Positions 36,540 to 45,913 of a DNA stretch of 64,000 nucleotides are shown here, one piece after another. How positions within the stretch are numbered: position 1 is the first letter of the stretch; the number at the start of each line of letters is the position of its first letter. The translations under genes were made by a program, and so were the position numbers. The notes beneath the pieces were generated by a model. That model was not told where the DNA came from. It saw nothing but the letters and a program-made list of their open reading frames with translations, and made no database searches. The stretch covers positions 1,178,001 through 1,242,000 of the forward strand of contig CAVSZY010000003.1 of assembly GCA_963732585.1 (NCBI GenBank), written 5' to 3'. This DNA comes from WLMZ01 sp963732585. Lineage in GTDB: Bacteria; Actinomycetota; Acidimicrobiia; Acidimicrobiales; Ilumatobacteraceae.

Positions 36540-36992
36540 GTGACTGTGACTGTGGCTGTGACATCGACCACCCGTGTGCTGCGGTTTGCCGGTCCGGCGG
36601 CCTGCGCCTGCGCCGTCGCCTTCGGTGCGATCTACCTTCGCGGCCACGACCCGGCAGCAGCCTCGACATGGACGTTGCCCTGCCCGCTGTTTGTCACGAC
36701 CGGACTGTATTGCCCTGGTTGCGGGATCACCCGGGCGACGCACTCGCTGCTCAACGGTCGAATCGGCGAGGCGTTGGGTTATAACCTGCTGCTCCCCGTG
36801 TTCATCATCCTGGCGTGCGCCGCCATGCTCAATTGGCTTCGGGTGGCCACACATCGACCGCTGCCGAGCCGTTTGGGACCTGTGCCGCTGAACGTGGCGC
36901 TGAGCGCTCGAGCGTCGATCGCCGTCGGCGCCCTCTTGCTGCTGTTTGCCGTCGCTAGAAACCTGTCGCCGTTCGCTGCGCTCGCCCCCTAA
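36540..36992 (+). CDS. DUF2752 membrane protein
   Basis: A 150-residue protein with three membrane segments and the DUF2752 hallmark 'LYCPGCGITRATHSLLNGRI' (C-P-x-C-G-x-T-R). The short N-terminus comes from near-repeats of GTGACT/GTGGCT; GTG 36540 is taken as the start. It is divergent from the ABC-F gene, with about 60 bases between them. The family's function is unknown. Confidence 0.85.
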   Translation: MTVTVAVTSTTRVLRFAGPAACACAVAFGAIYLRGHDPAAASTWTLPCPLFVTTGLYCPGCGITRATHSLLNGRIGEALGYNLLLPVFIILACAAMLNWLRVATHRPLPSRLGPVPLNVALSARASIAVGALLLLFAVARNLSPFAALAP

Positions 36993-37002
36993 GGCGACGC
37001 TG

Positions 37003-38100
37003 TTACCCCGTGGTTTCGGTTTGCGGCGGGTCGGTGGGCTGCGGATCCGGTTCGCTGGTGGTCTGCGGCGGTGAGGTTTGTTGTGGGTTGGTCGCTTGCG
37101 GGGTTGTCGCTTGCGGCGTTGTCGTCGCAGGTCTCGTCGTCACCGTCGTCGGCTTGACGGTGGTCGAGCTTGACGGCTTCGCTGTCGTCGACGTGCTCGG
37201 TTTCGTCGTCGTCTTAGTCGTCGATTTTGTCGTCGATTTGGTGGTGCCCGACTGGTTACCGTCGGGACCCTCGGGGCTGCCAGCGGAATCGTCGGTGTAG
37301 CTCGTTGACAGGCACTTGCCATCTTCGTCGAGTGGCGCGTCGCCAAGCACCTCGCCGATCAGCCCGGCGAGCTCCTCGTGCCCGGCGTCGGTGAGGTGCA
37401 ACCCGTCGTCGCCGGTGAGGTCGGGATCGGTGAAATCGGCCCACTCGACAACGGTGACGTTGGCGTGAGTCTCGGCGGTGTCACGAATGGCCTCGTTCAC
37501 TTCTTCCTGCACGTCGCGAAAGACCATCGTCGTCAACAGAGCAACCGGCGTCGGTTCGGCGAGCTCGATGAGTTCGACGAGTTCCCCGCGGAAATACTCG
37601 GGGTCCGCGCTGTAGTTGTTGCCGAGCAACACCACGATCACATCCCAGTCGGCGTCAACTCGTTGGCGAAGCACCTGGCGACCAAACTCGATGAATCGGC
37701 CGGTTTCGGCGTCGAGCTCGACCTGCCAACCGCGTGGAACAAGCTCCTTGCACGCCGCGCCGCTGTAGCGCGCGGCCAAGGAGGCAAAGATCGAGTCACC
37801 GATCATCAGCACTCGGTTGCCCTCCAGGTCGGCACCCAAGGTGACCACCGGGGCCGGCTCGTCGTCCGCCGCCGCCAGGGTCGCCGATGGCACCGCGACG
37901 ATCGACTCGAGCGGCGCCCCGACCTCGATCGACGACATCGGTCCCGGCAATTGCCCGACGCCGGCCACCGTGCCGTCGATCATCGGGGCCACCCCCTTGG
38001 CAACGACCTGGCCACCGCGCGCCGAGGTACACGCCGCCAAACCCAGCATGAGCGCGACGACAGCGGCGATCACAGTCGAAGTCGTCTGGCGTGAAGGCAT
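37003..38100 (-). CDS. SGNH/GDSL-hydrolase-like lipoprotein with Thr-rich tail
   Basis: A 365-residue exported lipoprotein. The signal 'VIAAVVALMLGLAACTS' has lipobox LAAC. The SGNH fold has block I 'VLMIGDSIFASLAARYSG' with the nucleophile Ser, block III 'VVLLGNNYSAD' with the Asn, and block V 'DDGLHLTDAGHEELAGLI' with the Asp-x-x-His. The last 90 residues are Thr/Pro/Ser-rich ('TTKSTTKSTTKTTTKPSTST'), like cell-wall spacers. A GGAG element lies 6-8 bases before ATG 38100, favouring it over ATG 38115. It is probably an esterase or acetylhydrolase acting on cell-envelope polysaccharide; the substrate is unknown. Confidence 0.83.
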   Translation of the reverse strand: MPSRQTTSTVIAAVVALMLGLAACTSARGGQVVAKGVAPMIDGTVAGVGQLPGPMSSIEVGAPLESIVAVPSATLAAADDEPAPVVTLGADLEGNRVLMIGDSIFASLAARYSGAACKELVPRGWQVELDAETGRFIEFGRQVLRQRVDADWDVIVVLLGNNYSADPEYFRGELVELIELAEPTPVALLTTMVFRDVQEEVNEAIRDTAETHANVTVVEWADFTDPDLTGDDGLHLTDAGHEELAGLIGEVLGDAPLDEDGKCLSTSYTDDSAGSPEGPDGNQSGTTKSTTKSTTKTTTKPSTSTTAKPSSSTTVKPTTVTTRPATTTPQATTPQATNPQQTSPPQTTSEPDPQPTDPPQTETTG

Positions 38101-38201
38101 GGTTCTCCATTGCATCGGAGTGACGGCTGCGATTCAAGTCACCGCTGGCCGTTTCTGATCAGCCACTGAGGGTAACGGTGAATGCGCCGAGACACGCAAA
38201 A

Positions 38202-38226
38202 GGGAGGTGCCGTGACGGCACCTCCC
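38202..38226 (-). terminator. Rho-independent terminator after mscL
   Basis: A perfect 11-bp stem, GGGAGGTGCCG at 38202-38212 and its complement at 38216-38226, with a 3-base loop. On the minus strand it is followed by TTTTGCG. It lies 30 bases past the mscL stop and ends the molybdopterin-oxidoreductase/mscL transcript. Confidence 0.85.
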
Positions 38227-38255
38227 TAGCGAGTGTGAGCAAACTGTGCGGACGA

Positions 38256-38636
38256 CTAGCGACGGTTGAGGGCGTCGCGGATTTCCTTCAGCAGGTCATT
38301 GTCGGTCGGACCGGTCTCAGCGGGCGCCTGGGCTGCCTTCATCTTGTTGTAGGCCTTGATGATGGCGAACAACACCAGGCCGGTGAGCACCAGACCGATA
38401 AACGCCGTGATGACCCGCCCATAGAAGATCGGCGTGTCGCTGAGGTTGAAGCTCAACTCATCGAAGTTCGGTTTCCCGAAGATGGCGGCGACGATCTGCA
38501 TCATCACGCCGTCGGTGAACGCCTTGATGACGGCACCGAGCGCAGTTCCGAGAATGACGGCGACCGCCAACTCGATCATGTTGCCACCGGCAATGAACTC
38601 TTTGAATTCCTGGACTAATCCCTTTTTTGTTGACAT
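38256..38636 (-). CDS. mscL: Large-conductance mechanosensitive channel MscL
   Basis: MscL is the pentameric emergency valve that opens at high membrane tension during osmotic downshock. The 126-residue length is normal. N-terminal helix 'GLVQEFKEFIAGGNMIELAV', pore helix TM1 'AVAVILGTALGAVIKAFTDG' and TM2 'FYGRVITAFIGLVLTGLVLF' are all present, as is the C-terminal bundle 'DNDLLKEIRDAL'. It starts 3 bases after the molybdopterin oxidoreductase stop, so it shares that transcript unless it has an internal promoter. Confidence 0.96.
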   Translation of the reverse strand: MSTKKGLVQEFKEFIAGGNMIELAVAVILGTALGAVIKAFTDGVMMQIVAAIFGKPNFDELSFNLSDTPIFYGRVITAFIGLVLTGLVLFAIIKAYNKMKAAQAPAETGPTDNDLLKEIRDALNRR

Positions 38637-38639
38637 GTA

Positions 38640-40649
38640 CTAGCTGACTCCTTTGGGTCTCACTTCGTCGCGGGTTTTTCGTGTGGCACCCGTGATTTCT
38701 ACGCGAGCATCATTAAAGCACGCTCCCGCGCCCAGATCGTTGATAGTCAACGGGATCAGCGAATTGGCCGTCAGGCTGCCATCGAAATGCCGACGCCAAA
38801 GGCCCTTTGGAATCGAGACGACTCCCTCTCGCACCGATCCGTCGATATGGGCCAAAAGAACTATTGAGCCGGTTGCATTGCTGACGTTTACCAAATCTTC
38901 ATTGGCAATTCCGCGACGGGCGGCGTCATCGGGGTGCAGGGCCACGGCGATGTCCGGAGGGTCGAACTCGGCAAACATCGAGTTGATCGAGCGGTTTGTC
39001 GCCGGCGTCAGCAGTGCTAAGCCATCGTCGTCCGCTGGAATGAAATGGGGAACGGGTAGCGGACTCGCGGCATCGCTCAGTCGAATTCGCTGGGAACCAT
39101 CGCTAAAGGTTGGAAAGGTGTCCAACATCTGCACCCGCGAGCGCTGCTCAAATGCGGCCTCATCCGCCAGCTCGACATCACCCGTCAACCGTCTGCGCAG
39201 CTCGAGATCATCGCATCCGAAGCGCTCGTCCTCACATCCGAGAGCTGCCGCGAGGCCTCGAGCACACTCGTTATTCGACCGGCTCTCGCCCACCGGCTGA
39301 ATCACCGCTTCGACCCGTTGCAGTGTAAATGTGCCATAGGAACCGGCCAGGTCGACAACCTCAAAATGAGTGGTCGCCGGGAGCACGACATCGGCCAGCA
39401 TCGCCGTATCGGTCATCACCTGTTCGTGCACAACGGTGAACACATCCTCACCTTCTAGTCCCGAGATCCAGGCCCGCTGATCCATCGCCGTGGCCACCGG
39501 GTTGGCGCCCTGCACGAACAACACCGCGGTCTTGGGCATCGCCGGATGGGTGCCGTGCAGGGCCAAGCTGACCTCGTTCATGCTCAGCGTCGAACGGCTG
39601 ACGCCGTCAGCAGCAAAGACCTGGCGATCAATCGGCGCCGAGCCTGATACCGATCCCAGGACCCCGCTGCCCCGCTGACCAAAGTGCCCGGCCGTGGCCC
39701 ATAGCCCGAGTACGGCAAGCACCGACGAACCGCCGTTGCGATTGCGCTCCAAGCCCCACCCGAGGCGCAACATCGCTGGCGAACGTTGCCCGACGAGCTG
39801 GCAAAACGCGTCGATCTCCGCTTCCTCAAGCCCACACACAGCAGCGGCGCGCTCGATCGTCCACGGTTGCGCGGCGGCGAGCAGGTCCTCGAATCCAACG
39901 GTGTGCTGGGTGATGAAGGCGGCGTCGTGGGCATCGAGTTCGACCAATCGACGAATCGCCGCCAAGGCCAAGACCACGTCGGTGCCGGGCCGCAGGGCGA
40001 GGTGCATATCGGCGCGCTGCGCCACCCCGGTGCGGCGCGGGTCGATGACCACCAGCGCCGCTCCCCGTTGACGCGCTGCGGTCAACACGGGTAGGAGATG
40101 GGTGTTCGATGCCGACGGATTCGCACCCCAGACGACGACCAAATCGGAGTGATCGACGTCGAATGGATCGGCACCCGGCAGGCCGTTGATCATCTGCGAC
40201 CAGGCGGCGCCGACGGTCGAGGCGCAGATCGTGTGTTCCACGTCTGGGCAGCCGAGTTGGGCGAACAACAGGTTGGTCAGGCCGGTGGCCTCACTGATCC
40301 CCGACGAGGAGCTATAGAGGTATGGCACCACGGAGTCGATGCCACCTGTTGCCTGCGCGGCACGAATCCGCTCGGCAACCAGCGTGAGGGCCTCATCCCA
40401 GCTGGCCTGGCGGAACTCGCCCGACCCCTTCGTTCCGACCCGAAGCAGCGGTGTCAAGACCCGGTCGGGGCCGTAGACACGTTTGGCATGATGCTTGACC
40501 TTTTGACAGATGTAGCCCTGTGTGAACGGGTTCGCACCCGGGCCGTCGTCGGCATCGACTTTGACGATTCGGCCATCGTCGACCGTGACCGCCAGGGTGC
40601 ACGTATCCGGACAATCGAGCGGGCAGGCGGTACGCAAAGTGGCGATCAT
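38640..40649 (-). CDS. Molybdopterin (bis-MGD) oxidoreductase, formate-dehydrogenase/BisC-like
   Basis: A 669-residue member of the DMSO-reductase superfamily. The N-terminal 4Fe-4S site is 'TACPLDCPDTCTLAV' with a later 'GYICQKVKHHAKRVYGPDRV'. MGD-binding elements include 'LVVVWGANPSASNTHLLPVL', 'AALVVIDPRRTGVAQRADMH' and 'PLTINDLGAGACFNDARVEI'. There is no twin-arginine signal, so it is cytoplasmic. No electron-transfer or membrane subunits are adjacent. It resembles stand-alone 'anaerobic dehydrogenase' type proteins; the substrate (formate or other) cannot be read from the sequence. ATG 40649 is the start that places the Fe-S site at residue 8. Confidence 0.87.
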   Translation of the reverse strand: MIATLRTACPLDCPDTCTLAVTVDDGRIVKVDADDGPGANPFTQGYICQKVKHHAKRVYGPDRVLTPLLRVGTKGSGEFRQASWDEALTLVAERIRAAQATGGIDSVVPYLYSSSSGISEATGLTNLLFAQLGCPDVEHTICASTVGAAWSQMINGLPGADPFDVDHSDLVVVWGANPSASNTHLLPVLTAARQRGAALVVIDPRRTGVAQRADMHLALRPGTDVVLALAAIRRLVELDAHDAAFITQHTVGFEDLLAAAQPWTIERAAAVCGLEEAEIDAFCQLVGQRSPAMLRLGWGLERNRNGGSSVLAVLGLWATAGHFGQRGSGVLGSVSGSAPIDRQVFAADGVSRSTLSMNEVSLALHGTHPAMPKTAVLFVQGANPVATAMDQRAWISGLEGEDVFTVVHEQVMTDTAMLADVVLPATTHFEVVDLAGSYGTFTLQRVEAVIQPVGESRSNNECARGLAAALGCEDERFGCDDLELRRRLTGDVELADEAAFEQRSRVQMLDTFPTFSDGSQRIRLSDAASPLPVPHFIPADDDGLALLTPATNRSINSMFAEFDPPDIAVALHPDDAARRGIANEDLVNVSNATGSIVLLAHIDGSVREGVVSIPKGLWRRHFDGSLTANSLIPLTINDLGAGACFNDARVEITGATRKTRDEVRPKGVS

Positions 40650-40730
40650 GTCGCCAGTTTGGCCCGCCACGATCCAAATGGCGAGCCATTTCCATCGGCC
40701 GATCACGATCGGCAACTACGGTAGGCATCC

Positions 40731-41687
40731 GTGAGCACCGACAAACTCAGCGAAGTCAACGCCAGACAAACCAAGAAGAGCCAGGCCGATCCCGACGACC
40801 TACTGCTCGACCGGATCGACGCCCTGCGGGTGCTGCGCGCCGATACCGCCGAGGAAAAGGGTCGTTTGCTGGAGGAGATCGGCGGCAAGGGCAAGCCCGA
40901 ACAAGACATCGTCAGCGAGCTATCGAAGGTCAAGCCCTTGTGGCGGCCGGATCGGTTCGAGGAGGCCCATCGGATGGCGATGCGCTCCATCGAGGTACTC
41001 GATCGCAACGGTGCCCGCTCGGCAAAGATGCCGCGCATCGGCCCGTTGACCCCGATCGCCCAGTGGGTCGTCAAACTGATCAACCAGTGGATCGTGCGCA
41101 ACTATCAGAACACCCTGGTCACCCGGATACGCAAGCTATACGAACGCCGCGAGGCGTCGGCCGTGTGGGGCAGCGACGACCATCGCATGCTGCGTCGAGC
41201 GAGAATCAACGCCATCCAGGTCGAGCAAGGTTTCAAAGGCAACGCCGTCGGCCTGCCGACATTCCTGCTCGGTGGCGCCTTTCTGACCACGATCGTCTCC
41301 GCGTTGCAGAGCCTGTTTCGCAATGCCGTCGACTCCAAGGTCGGCACCATCATTTTCGGCATCCTCCTCGGCCTGGTGCTCGCGGCGATCGCCTGGGCTG
41401 CGCTCTACGGGGCCGCCGTCTCACGACGGCGCATCCGACTGTCGACCGAGCAACCGATGAAAGCGCTGTGGGAAACCATCGGCGCAGCGGGCAACCCGCC
41501 GCGCGATAGCAGCTACGACTTTGCTCTGTACGCCATCATCCTCACGCTGATGGCCTGGATCGTCATCCCCATCGCCGTGTGGTGGTTCTTCCGTGACACC
41601 TCCAGCCCGATCGTCGACACGCCGACGGAAACAACGGAGCTCTCGCTGGGCATCGCCCGCTACGCCCTGGCCCGGCTCGGAGCCTGA
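40731..41687 (+). CDS. Uncharacterised membrane protein
   Basis: A 318-residue protein from GTG 40731. The first 170 residues are charged and helical with heptad-like stretches ('LLLDRIDALRVLRADTAEEK'), then three or so membrane segments ('LPTFLLGGAFLTTIVSAL', 'IIFGILLGLVLAAIAWAALY', 'YAIILTLMAWIVIPIAVWWF'). I do not recognise the family. Its stop overlaps the ATG of the following flavin disulfide oxidoreductase (TGATG), so the two are coupled. It is divergent from the molybdopterin oxidoreductase. Confidence 0.7.
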   Translation: MSTDKLSEVNARQTKKSQADPDDLLLDRIDALRVLRADTAEEKGRLLEEIGGKGKPEQDIVSELSKVKPLWRPDRFEEAHRMAMRSIEVLDRNGARSAKMPRIGPLTPIAQWVVKLINQWIVRNYQNTLVTRIRKLYERREASAVWGSDDHRMLRRARINAIQVEQGFKGNAVGLPTFLLGGAFLTTIVSALQSLFRNAVDSKVGTIIFGILLGLVLAAIAWAALYGAAVSRRRIRLSTEQPMKALWETIGAAGNPPRDSSYDFALYAIILTLMAWIVIPIAVWWFFRDTSSPIVDTPTETTELSLGIARYALARLGA

Positions 41688-43105
41688 TGCGCGAGCGGTT
41701 CGATCTCGTCGTCATCGGCATGGGCTCGGCGGGGATTACCGCCGCCGAATTCGCGGCGATACTCGACCTCAGGGTGGCGGTCGTCGAACGGGATCGCATC
41801 GGGGGCGACTGCCTGTGGCATGGTTGCGTGCCCTCCAAGGCGCTGCTAGCCAGCGCCAAGGTCGCCCACACCGTCCGTCATGCTGGCGATCACGGGGTGC
41901 ACTGTGGCCCGACGACAATCGACACGGCGCAGATCTGGCAACGCATCCGCGCCGTGCAGGCGAGTATTGCCGAGACCTCGGACAATCAACGTCGGTTCGA
42001 GTCGCTGGGCATCGAGGTGATCGTCGGCGAGGCCTCGATCGGCGGACCGAACACGGTGATCATCGACAACGAACATGTTCTCGACACCCGCTTTATTCTC
42101 GTGTGCACCGGCAGCAAGCCGACCGTGCCCGAAATCGCCGGACTGCGCGACTGCGAGTTCGCCACCAACGAAACCCTGTTCGGGTGGGAGCAGGCACCGG
42201 ACAGCCTGGTGATCATCGGTGGCGGTCCGATGGGCATCGAGATGGCCCAAGCAATGAACCGCCTCGGGGTACGCACCACCGTGTTGCAGCGTGGCGAGCA
42301 CATCCTGCCTGCCGACGAAGCGTCGCTGACGAGCGCGCTGGCCGCGATCTTGGGCGACGAGGGCGTCGACATTCACCTCGCCTGCGACGTGGTGCACGCC
42401 GAACGCTCGGATGCTGGCGTCACCGTCACCGCCCTGATCGACGAACAGTTGAAACGCTTCGAGGCCCAACAGATTCTCGTTGCCTGCGGACGCCAACCGA
42501 ACATCGACGGCTTGGGGCTCGACGAGATGGAGATCGACGTCGATGGCCGCGGCATCGTCGTCGATGGCCGCGGGCGCACATCGGTGAAGACCATTTACGC
42601 CGTTGGCGACGTCGTCGGCCGGTTCCGTTTCGCCCACGCCGCTGGCCATGACGCAATCCGCGCCGTCCGCGACATGTTCTTTCCCGGCAAAGGCTCGAAA
42701 GACGATCTCATCCCGTGGTGCACCTTCACCGATCCGGAGTTGGCCCACGCCGGCCTGACCGTCGCCGAGGCCGAGCGGCGTTATGGCGATGACGTCGACG
42801 TCTGGCGCGCCGACCTCTCGTCCAACGACCGCGTTCGTGCCCAAACGATCGGTACAAGCACCAAGCCAGTCGGCGAAGTGGTCATCGTCACCGCTCGCCA
42901 GCGCATCGTCGGCGCCCACATCCTGGCCGACAATGCCGGTGAGATGATTCAGGAACTGTCGCTGGCGATCGATCAACAGCTACGCATCAGCGAACTGGCC
43001 ACCTTGGTCCACGTCTACCCGACCGTCAGTTTCTCGATCGGCCAGCTGGCCGCCGAGAGCGCCTTCGAGAAGGCCCAACGCTTGCGCTGGCTGGTCAAAC
43101 GCTGA
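41687..43105 (+). CDS. Pyridine nucleotide-disulfide oxidoreductase, mercuric-reductase/DLD-like
   Basis: A 472-residue FAD enzyme: 'VVIGMGSAGITAAEFAAI' (FAD), redox-active pair in 'GGDCLWHGCVPSKALL' (C-x4-C), NAD site 'SLVIIGGGPMGIEMAQAMN', and FAD motif 'TIYAVGDVVGRFRFAH'. The dimer-interface end is 'LVHVYPTVSFSIGQLAAESA'; the canonical His-x-x-x-x-Glu acid/base pair of lipoamide dehydrogenase is altered there. There is no N-terminal metal-binding domain and no C-terminal vicinal cysteine pair, so it is not a true mercuric reductase. Its disulfide substrate is unknown. Confidence 0.85.
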   Translation: MRERFDLVVIGMGSAGITAAEFAAILDLRVAVVERDRIGGDCLWHGCVPSKALLASAKVAHTVRHAGDHGVHCGPTTIDTAQIWQRIRAVQASIAETSDNQRRFESLGIEVIVGEASIGGPNTVIIDNEHVLDTRFILVCTGSKPTVPEIAGLRDCEFATNETLFGWEQAPDSLVIIGGGPMGIEMAQAMNRLGVRTTVLQRGEHILPADEASLTSALAAILGDEGVDIHLACDVVHAERSDAGVTVTALIDEQLKRFEAQQILVACGRQPNIDGLGLDEMEIDVDGRGIVVDGRGRTSVKTIYAVGDVVGRFRFAHAAGHDAIRAVRDMFFPGKGSKDDLIPWCTFTDPELAHAGLTVAEAERRYGDDVDVWRADLSSNDRVRAQTIGTSTKPVGEVVIVTARQRIVGAHILADNAGEMIQELSLAIDQQLRISELATLVHVYPTVSFSIGQLAAESAFEKAQRLRWLVKR

Positions 43106-44393
43106 GTTCGACTGGTCGCGCCGCTTCGATGTCCTCGAAACGATCGATCTTGCGCAACGCCGGGAACCGGAACCAGAACGCGGCGACGATGCCAAGTGTG
43201 GCCACGCCGCCGCCGACGACCGTGGTTGTCAGCCCGAGATGCTGGGCGGCAAGACCGCTCTCGAAGGCACCAAGTTCGTTGGAGGCCCCGATGAACACGT
43301 TCTCGACCGCGAACACCCGCCCCCGTTTTTCGTCCGGTGTCACCAACGGCACCAACGAACTGCGAATGAAGACGCTGACCATGTCGGCGCCAGAGGCGAC
43401 CAGCAGGCAGACCATCGCCACGGCAAAGCTGTGGGTCGCGCCGAGCACGATGGTGGCGATGCCGAAGACCGCCACGGCGAAGAGTAACGAGCGCCCGATG
43501 TTGCGTTTCAACGGTCTGGTGGACAACACCAGGCCGGTGAGCGCGGCGCCGATGCCGGTGGCTGCTCGCAGCCAGCCATAGGCGACGTCGCCGACATGCA
43601 GCTGTTTCTCGGCAATGGCCGGCAGCAACGCGATCGCGCCACCGAAGAGCACGGCGAAGAGATCGAGCGAGATCGCGGCGAGCAGCACCGGCGTGCGGCG
43701 AATGAACCGCAGCCCTTCGATGGCGTGCTGAAAGGTCGGGCGCTGATCGGGCTCTGGCGGGTCGGGTTGACGCCTAAAGCGCACCGTCAACAGCAACAAC
43801 AATCCGACGATCACCATCCCAGCGGCCACCGTGTAGGCGAAGGCGGGCTTGACCGCGAGCAGGAATCCGGACATCGCTGCGCCGAGAATCATCGCCGCAG
43901 TCCACGACACGCTGAACATCGCCACCACCCTCGGCAGGCCACCATCGGGGGCCACCATCGCCGGAATGGAGCGCAAAGCCGGCGCCGAGAAGGCGCGAAA
44001 GACACCGAAAACAGCAGCGACGACAAAGTATGGCCACACCTTGGTCGGCCCACTCGCCGAGTACACGGCGAGGGCAACGATGCAGGCAATCTCGCCGAGC
44101 AGCGACACCGCCGACACCGTGCGCCGGTTGAAACGGTCGGCGACCGTGCCGGTGAACAACACCAGGAGCGGTGCCGGGGCAAACTCGGCGAGGCCAAGCC
44201 AGGCGAGGTCCATCTCCCGACCAGAAATCTGGAAGATCTCCCAGCTCAACACGGAGAATTGCAGGCTGAGACCGGCGAACACCAAGAAGTTGGCGACGAG
44301 CAGATTGCGCACGTGGCGATCAGCGAGCACCTCGCGCCCCGAGGGGCCACCAGCCTCGTCGGGCTGATCAGGGTGCACGCTCATTTCGGCCAC
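43095..44393 (-). CDS. MFS transporter (MFS_3 / EntS-like exporter)
   Basis: A 432-residue transporter with twelve predicted helices. It shows 'LLVANFLVFAGLSLQFSVLS', the loop 2-3 motif 'GTVADRFNRRTVSAVSLL' and 'RGRVFAVENVFIGASNELG'. The pattern fits the MFS_3 branch that includes enterobactin exporter EntS and drug exporters. The substrate is not predictable. Its 3' end overlaps that of the convergent oxidoreductase by 11 bases; the 5' side is divergent from the amidase gene. Confidence 0.88.
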   Translation of the reverse strand: MAEMSVHPDQPDEAGGPSGREVLADRHVRNLLVANFLVFAGLSLQFSVLSWEIFQISGREMDLAWLGLAEFAPAPLLVLFTGTVADRFNRRTVSAVSLLGEIACIVALAVYSASGPTKVWPYFVVAAVFGVFRAFSAPALRSIPAMVAPDGGLPRVVAMFSVSWTAAMILGAAMSGFLLAVKPAFAYTVAAGMVIVGLLLLLTVRFRRQPDPPEPDQRPTFQHAIEGLRFIRRTPVLLAAISLDLFAVLFGGAIALLPAIAEKQLHVGDVAYGWLRAATGIGAALTGLVLSTRPLKRNIGRSLLFAVAVFGIATIVLGATHSFAVAMVCLLVASGADMVSVFIRSSLVPLVTPDEKRGRVFAVENVFIGASNELGAFESGLAAQHLGLTTTVVGGGVATLGIVAAFWFRFPALRKIDRFEDIEAARPVELSV

Positions 44394-44463
44394 GCTAGCG
44401 CTGCGGCTCGGCCAACCCAGCGCCGATAGATGTTCACAGCGAACGAACTGCTACACCACTGGT

Positions 44464-45912
44464 ATGAGTCCTCTTGCCGAACAGACCCAATGGATCGATG
44501 CGGTTGGCCAGGCCGAGCTGGTCAGCTCCGCCCAGGTGTCGCCAGGGGAACTGATCGACGCGGCGATCGAACGCATCGAACAGCTCAACCCGGCGCTCAA
44601 CGCCGTCACCTACCGCTGGTTCGAGCACGCACGAGAAACCGCTCGGCGGCACGATCTGCCCGCCGGGCCGTTTCGCGGCGTGCCGTTCTTGCTCAAAGAC
44701 CTGTGGGCCAACTATGCCGGCTTCCCGATCAGCAACGGCAACGTCGCTTTGAAGCGGGCTAATCTGCCCGCCGACGCCGATACCACCCTCGTCGCCCGCT
44801 ATCGAGCCGCCGGGCTGGTGGTCATGGGCCGCAGCAACAGCCCAGAACTGGGCAGCCTGCCGACCACCGAGCCGCTGGCCTGGGGTGCAACGCACAATCC
44901 GTGGGATCTGTCACGCACACCCGGCGGATCCAGCGGTGGTGCCGCCGCCGCGGTCGCTTCCGGCATGGTGCCCTTCGCCCATGCCAGCGATGGCGGCGGG
45001 TCGATACGCATCCCGGCCGCGTGTTGCGGATTGGTCGGCCTCAAACCCAGTCAAGGCCGGATCAGCACCGGCCCGTTCCGCGACGAAACCGGCCTTGGTG
45101 TCGAACACTGCGTCAGCCGAACGGTGCGCGACACCGCTGCGTTGCTCGATGCCACCCACGGGCCCGGCATCGGTGACACCGTCATCGCCGCCTCCCCATT
45201 GCGCCCGTTCGCCGCCGAGGTCGGCGCCGATCCTGGACGCCTGCGCATCGGCGTACTCGATCACGATCCGCGCGGCAACGCCGTCGCCGCCGAGTGCGCA
45301 GCGGCCGCCGGCGAGGTCGCTGCGCTGCTTGCCTCGCTCGGCCACGACGTCGATGCACAGTGGCCCCAGGTGCTCGCCGATGCCTCGCTGGGCGCCAAGT
45401 TCTCAGCGCTGTGGAGCACGAACATGGGCGTTTCCCGCCAAAGGTTTGGCGATCAGCTGGGACGGCCGATCACCGCCGAAGAGTTCGAACCTGTGAACTG
45501 GGCGATGGCCGAATTCGCCAGCCTGTTCAGCGCCATCGATTACGCCTCAGGGCTGGCCGCCGCGACTCGATTCCGCCGCGAGGTGCAGGCCTGGTGGACG
45601 CAGGGCTGGGACCTGTTGTTGACCCCGACCTTGGGCGAGTTGCCGCTGCCCCTCGGCACGTTGGCCAACGATCCGCGCTCACCGATGGCTCCGATCGCCA
45701 GGGCGGCGACCTTCGTACCGTTCACCCCGCCGTGGAACATGTCCGGGCAACCGGCGATCAGCCTGCCGTTGTGTTGGACCGACGACGGGCTACCGGTCGG
45801 GGTGCAACTGGTCGCCGCCTACGGCCGTGAGGATCTGCTGATCCGCGTCGCCGCACAACTCGAGGCGGCCAAGCCGTGGGCCGAGCGTCACCCGGTCGTT
45901 CCGCAGCGGTAA
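44464..45912 (+). CDS. Amidase (amidase-signature family)
   Basis: A 482-residue amidase-signature enzyme hydrolysing a carboxamide. The catalytic triad is visible: Lys in 'PFLLKDLWANYAG', cis-Ser and surrounding glycines in 'TPGGSSGGAAAAVASG', and the nucleophile Ser in 'ASDGGGSIRIPAACCGLVGL'. The conserved 'LKPSQGRIS' follows. It is stand-alone and not next to gatB or gatC, so it is not glutamyl-tRNA amidotransferase subunit A. ATG 44464 is preceded by no strong ribosome site. Confidence 0.9.
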   Translation: MSPLAEQTQWIDAVGQAELVSSAQVSPGELIDAAIERIEQLNPALNAVTYRWFEHARETARRHDLPAGPFRGVPFLLKDLWANYAGFPISNGNVALKRANLPADADTTLVARYRAAGLVVMGRSNSPELGSLPTTEPLAWGATHNPWDLSRTPGGSSGGAAAAVASGMVPFAHASDGGGSIRIPAACCGLVGLKPSQGRISTGPFRDETGLGVEHCVSRTVRDTAALLDATHGPGIGDTVIAASPLRPFAAEVGADPGRLRIGVLDHDPRGNAVAAECAAAAGEVAALLASLGHDVDAQWPQVLADASLGAKFSALWSTNMGVSRQRFGDQLGRPITAEEFEPVNWAMAEFASLFSAIDYASGLAAATRFRREVQAWWTQGWDLLLTPTLGELPLPLGTLANDPRSPMAPIARAATFVPFTPPWNMSGQPAISLPLCWTDDGLPVGVQLVAAYGREDLLIRVAAQLEAAKPWAERHPVVPQR

Positions 45913-45913
45913 C

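Noticed and set aside
41687..43105. Mercuric reductase
   Set aside because: No metal-binding N-terminal domain, no C-terminal vicinal cysteines and no mer genes nearby.
44464..45912. Glutamyl-tRNA amidotransferase subunit A
   Set aside because: No gatB or gatC adjacent, and the sequence around the signature fits a general amidase.
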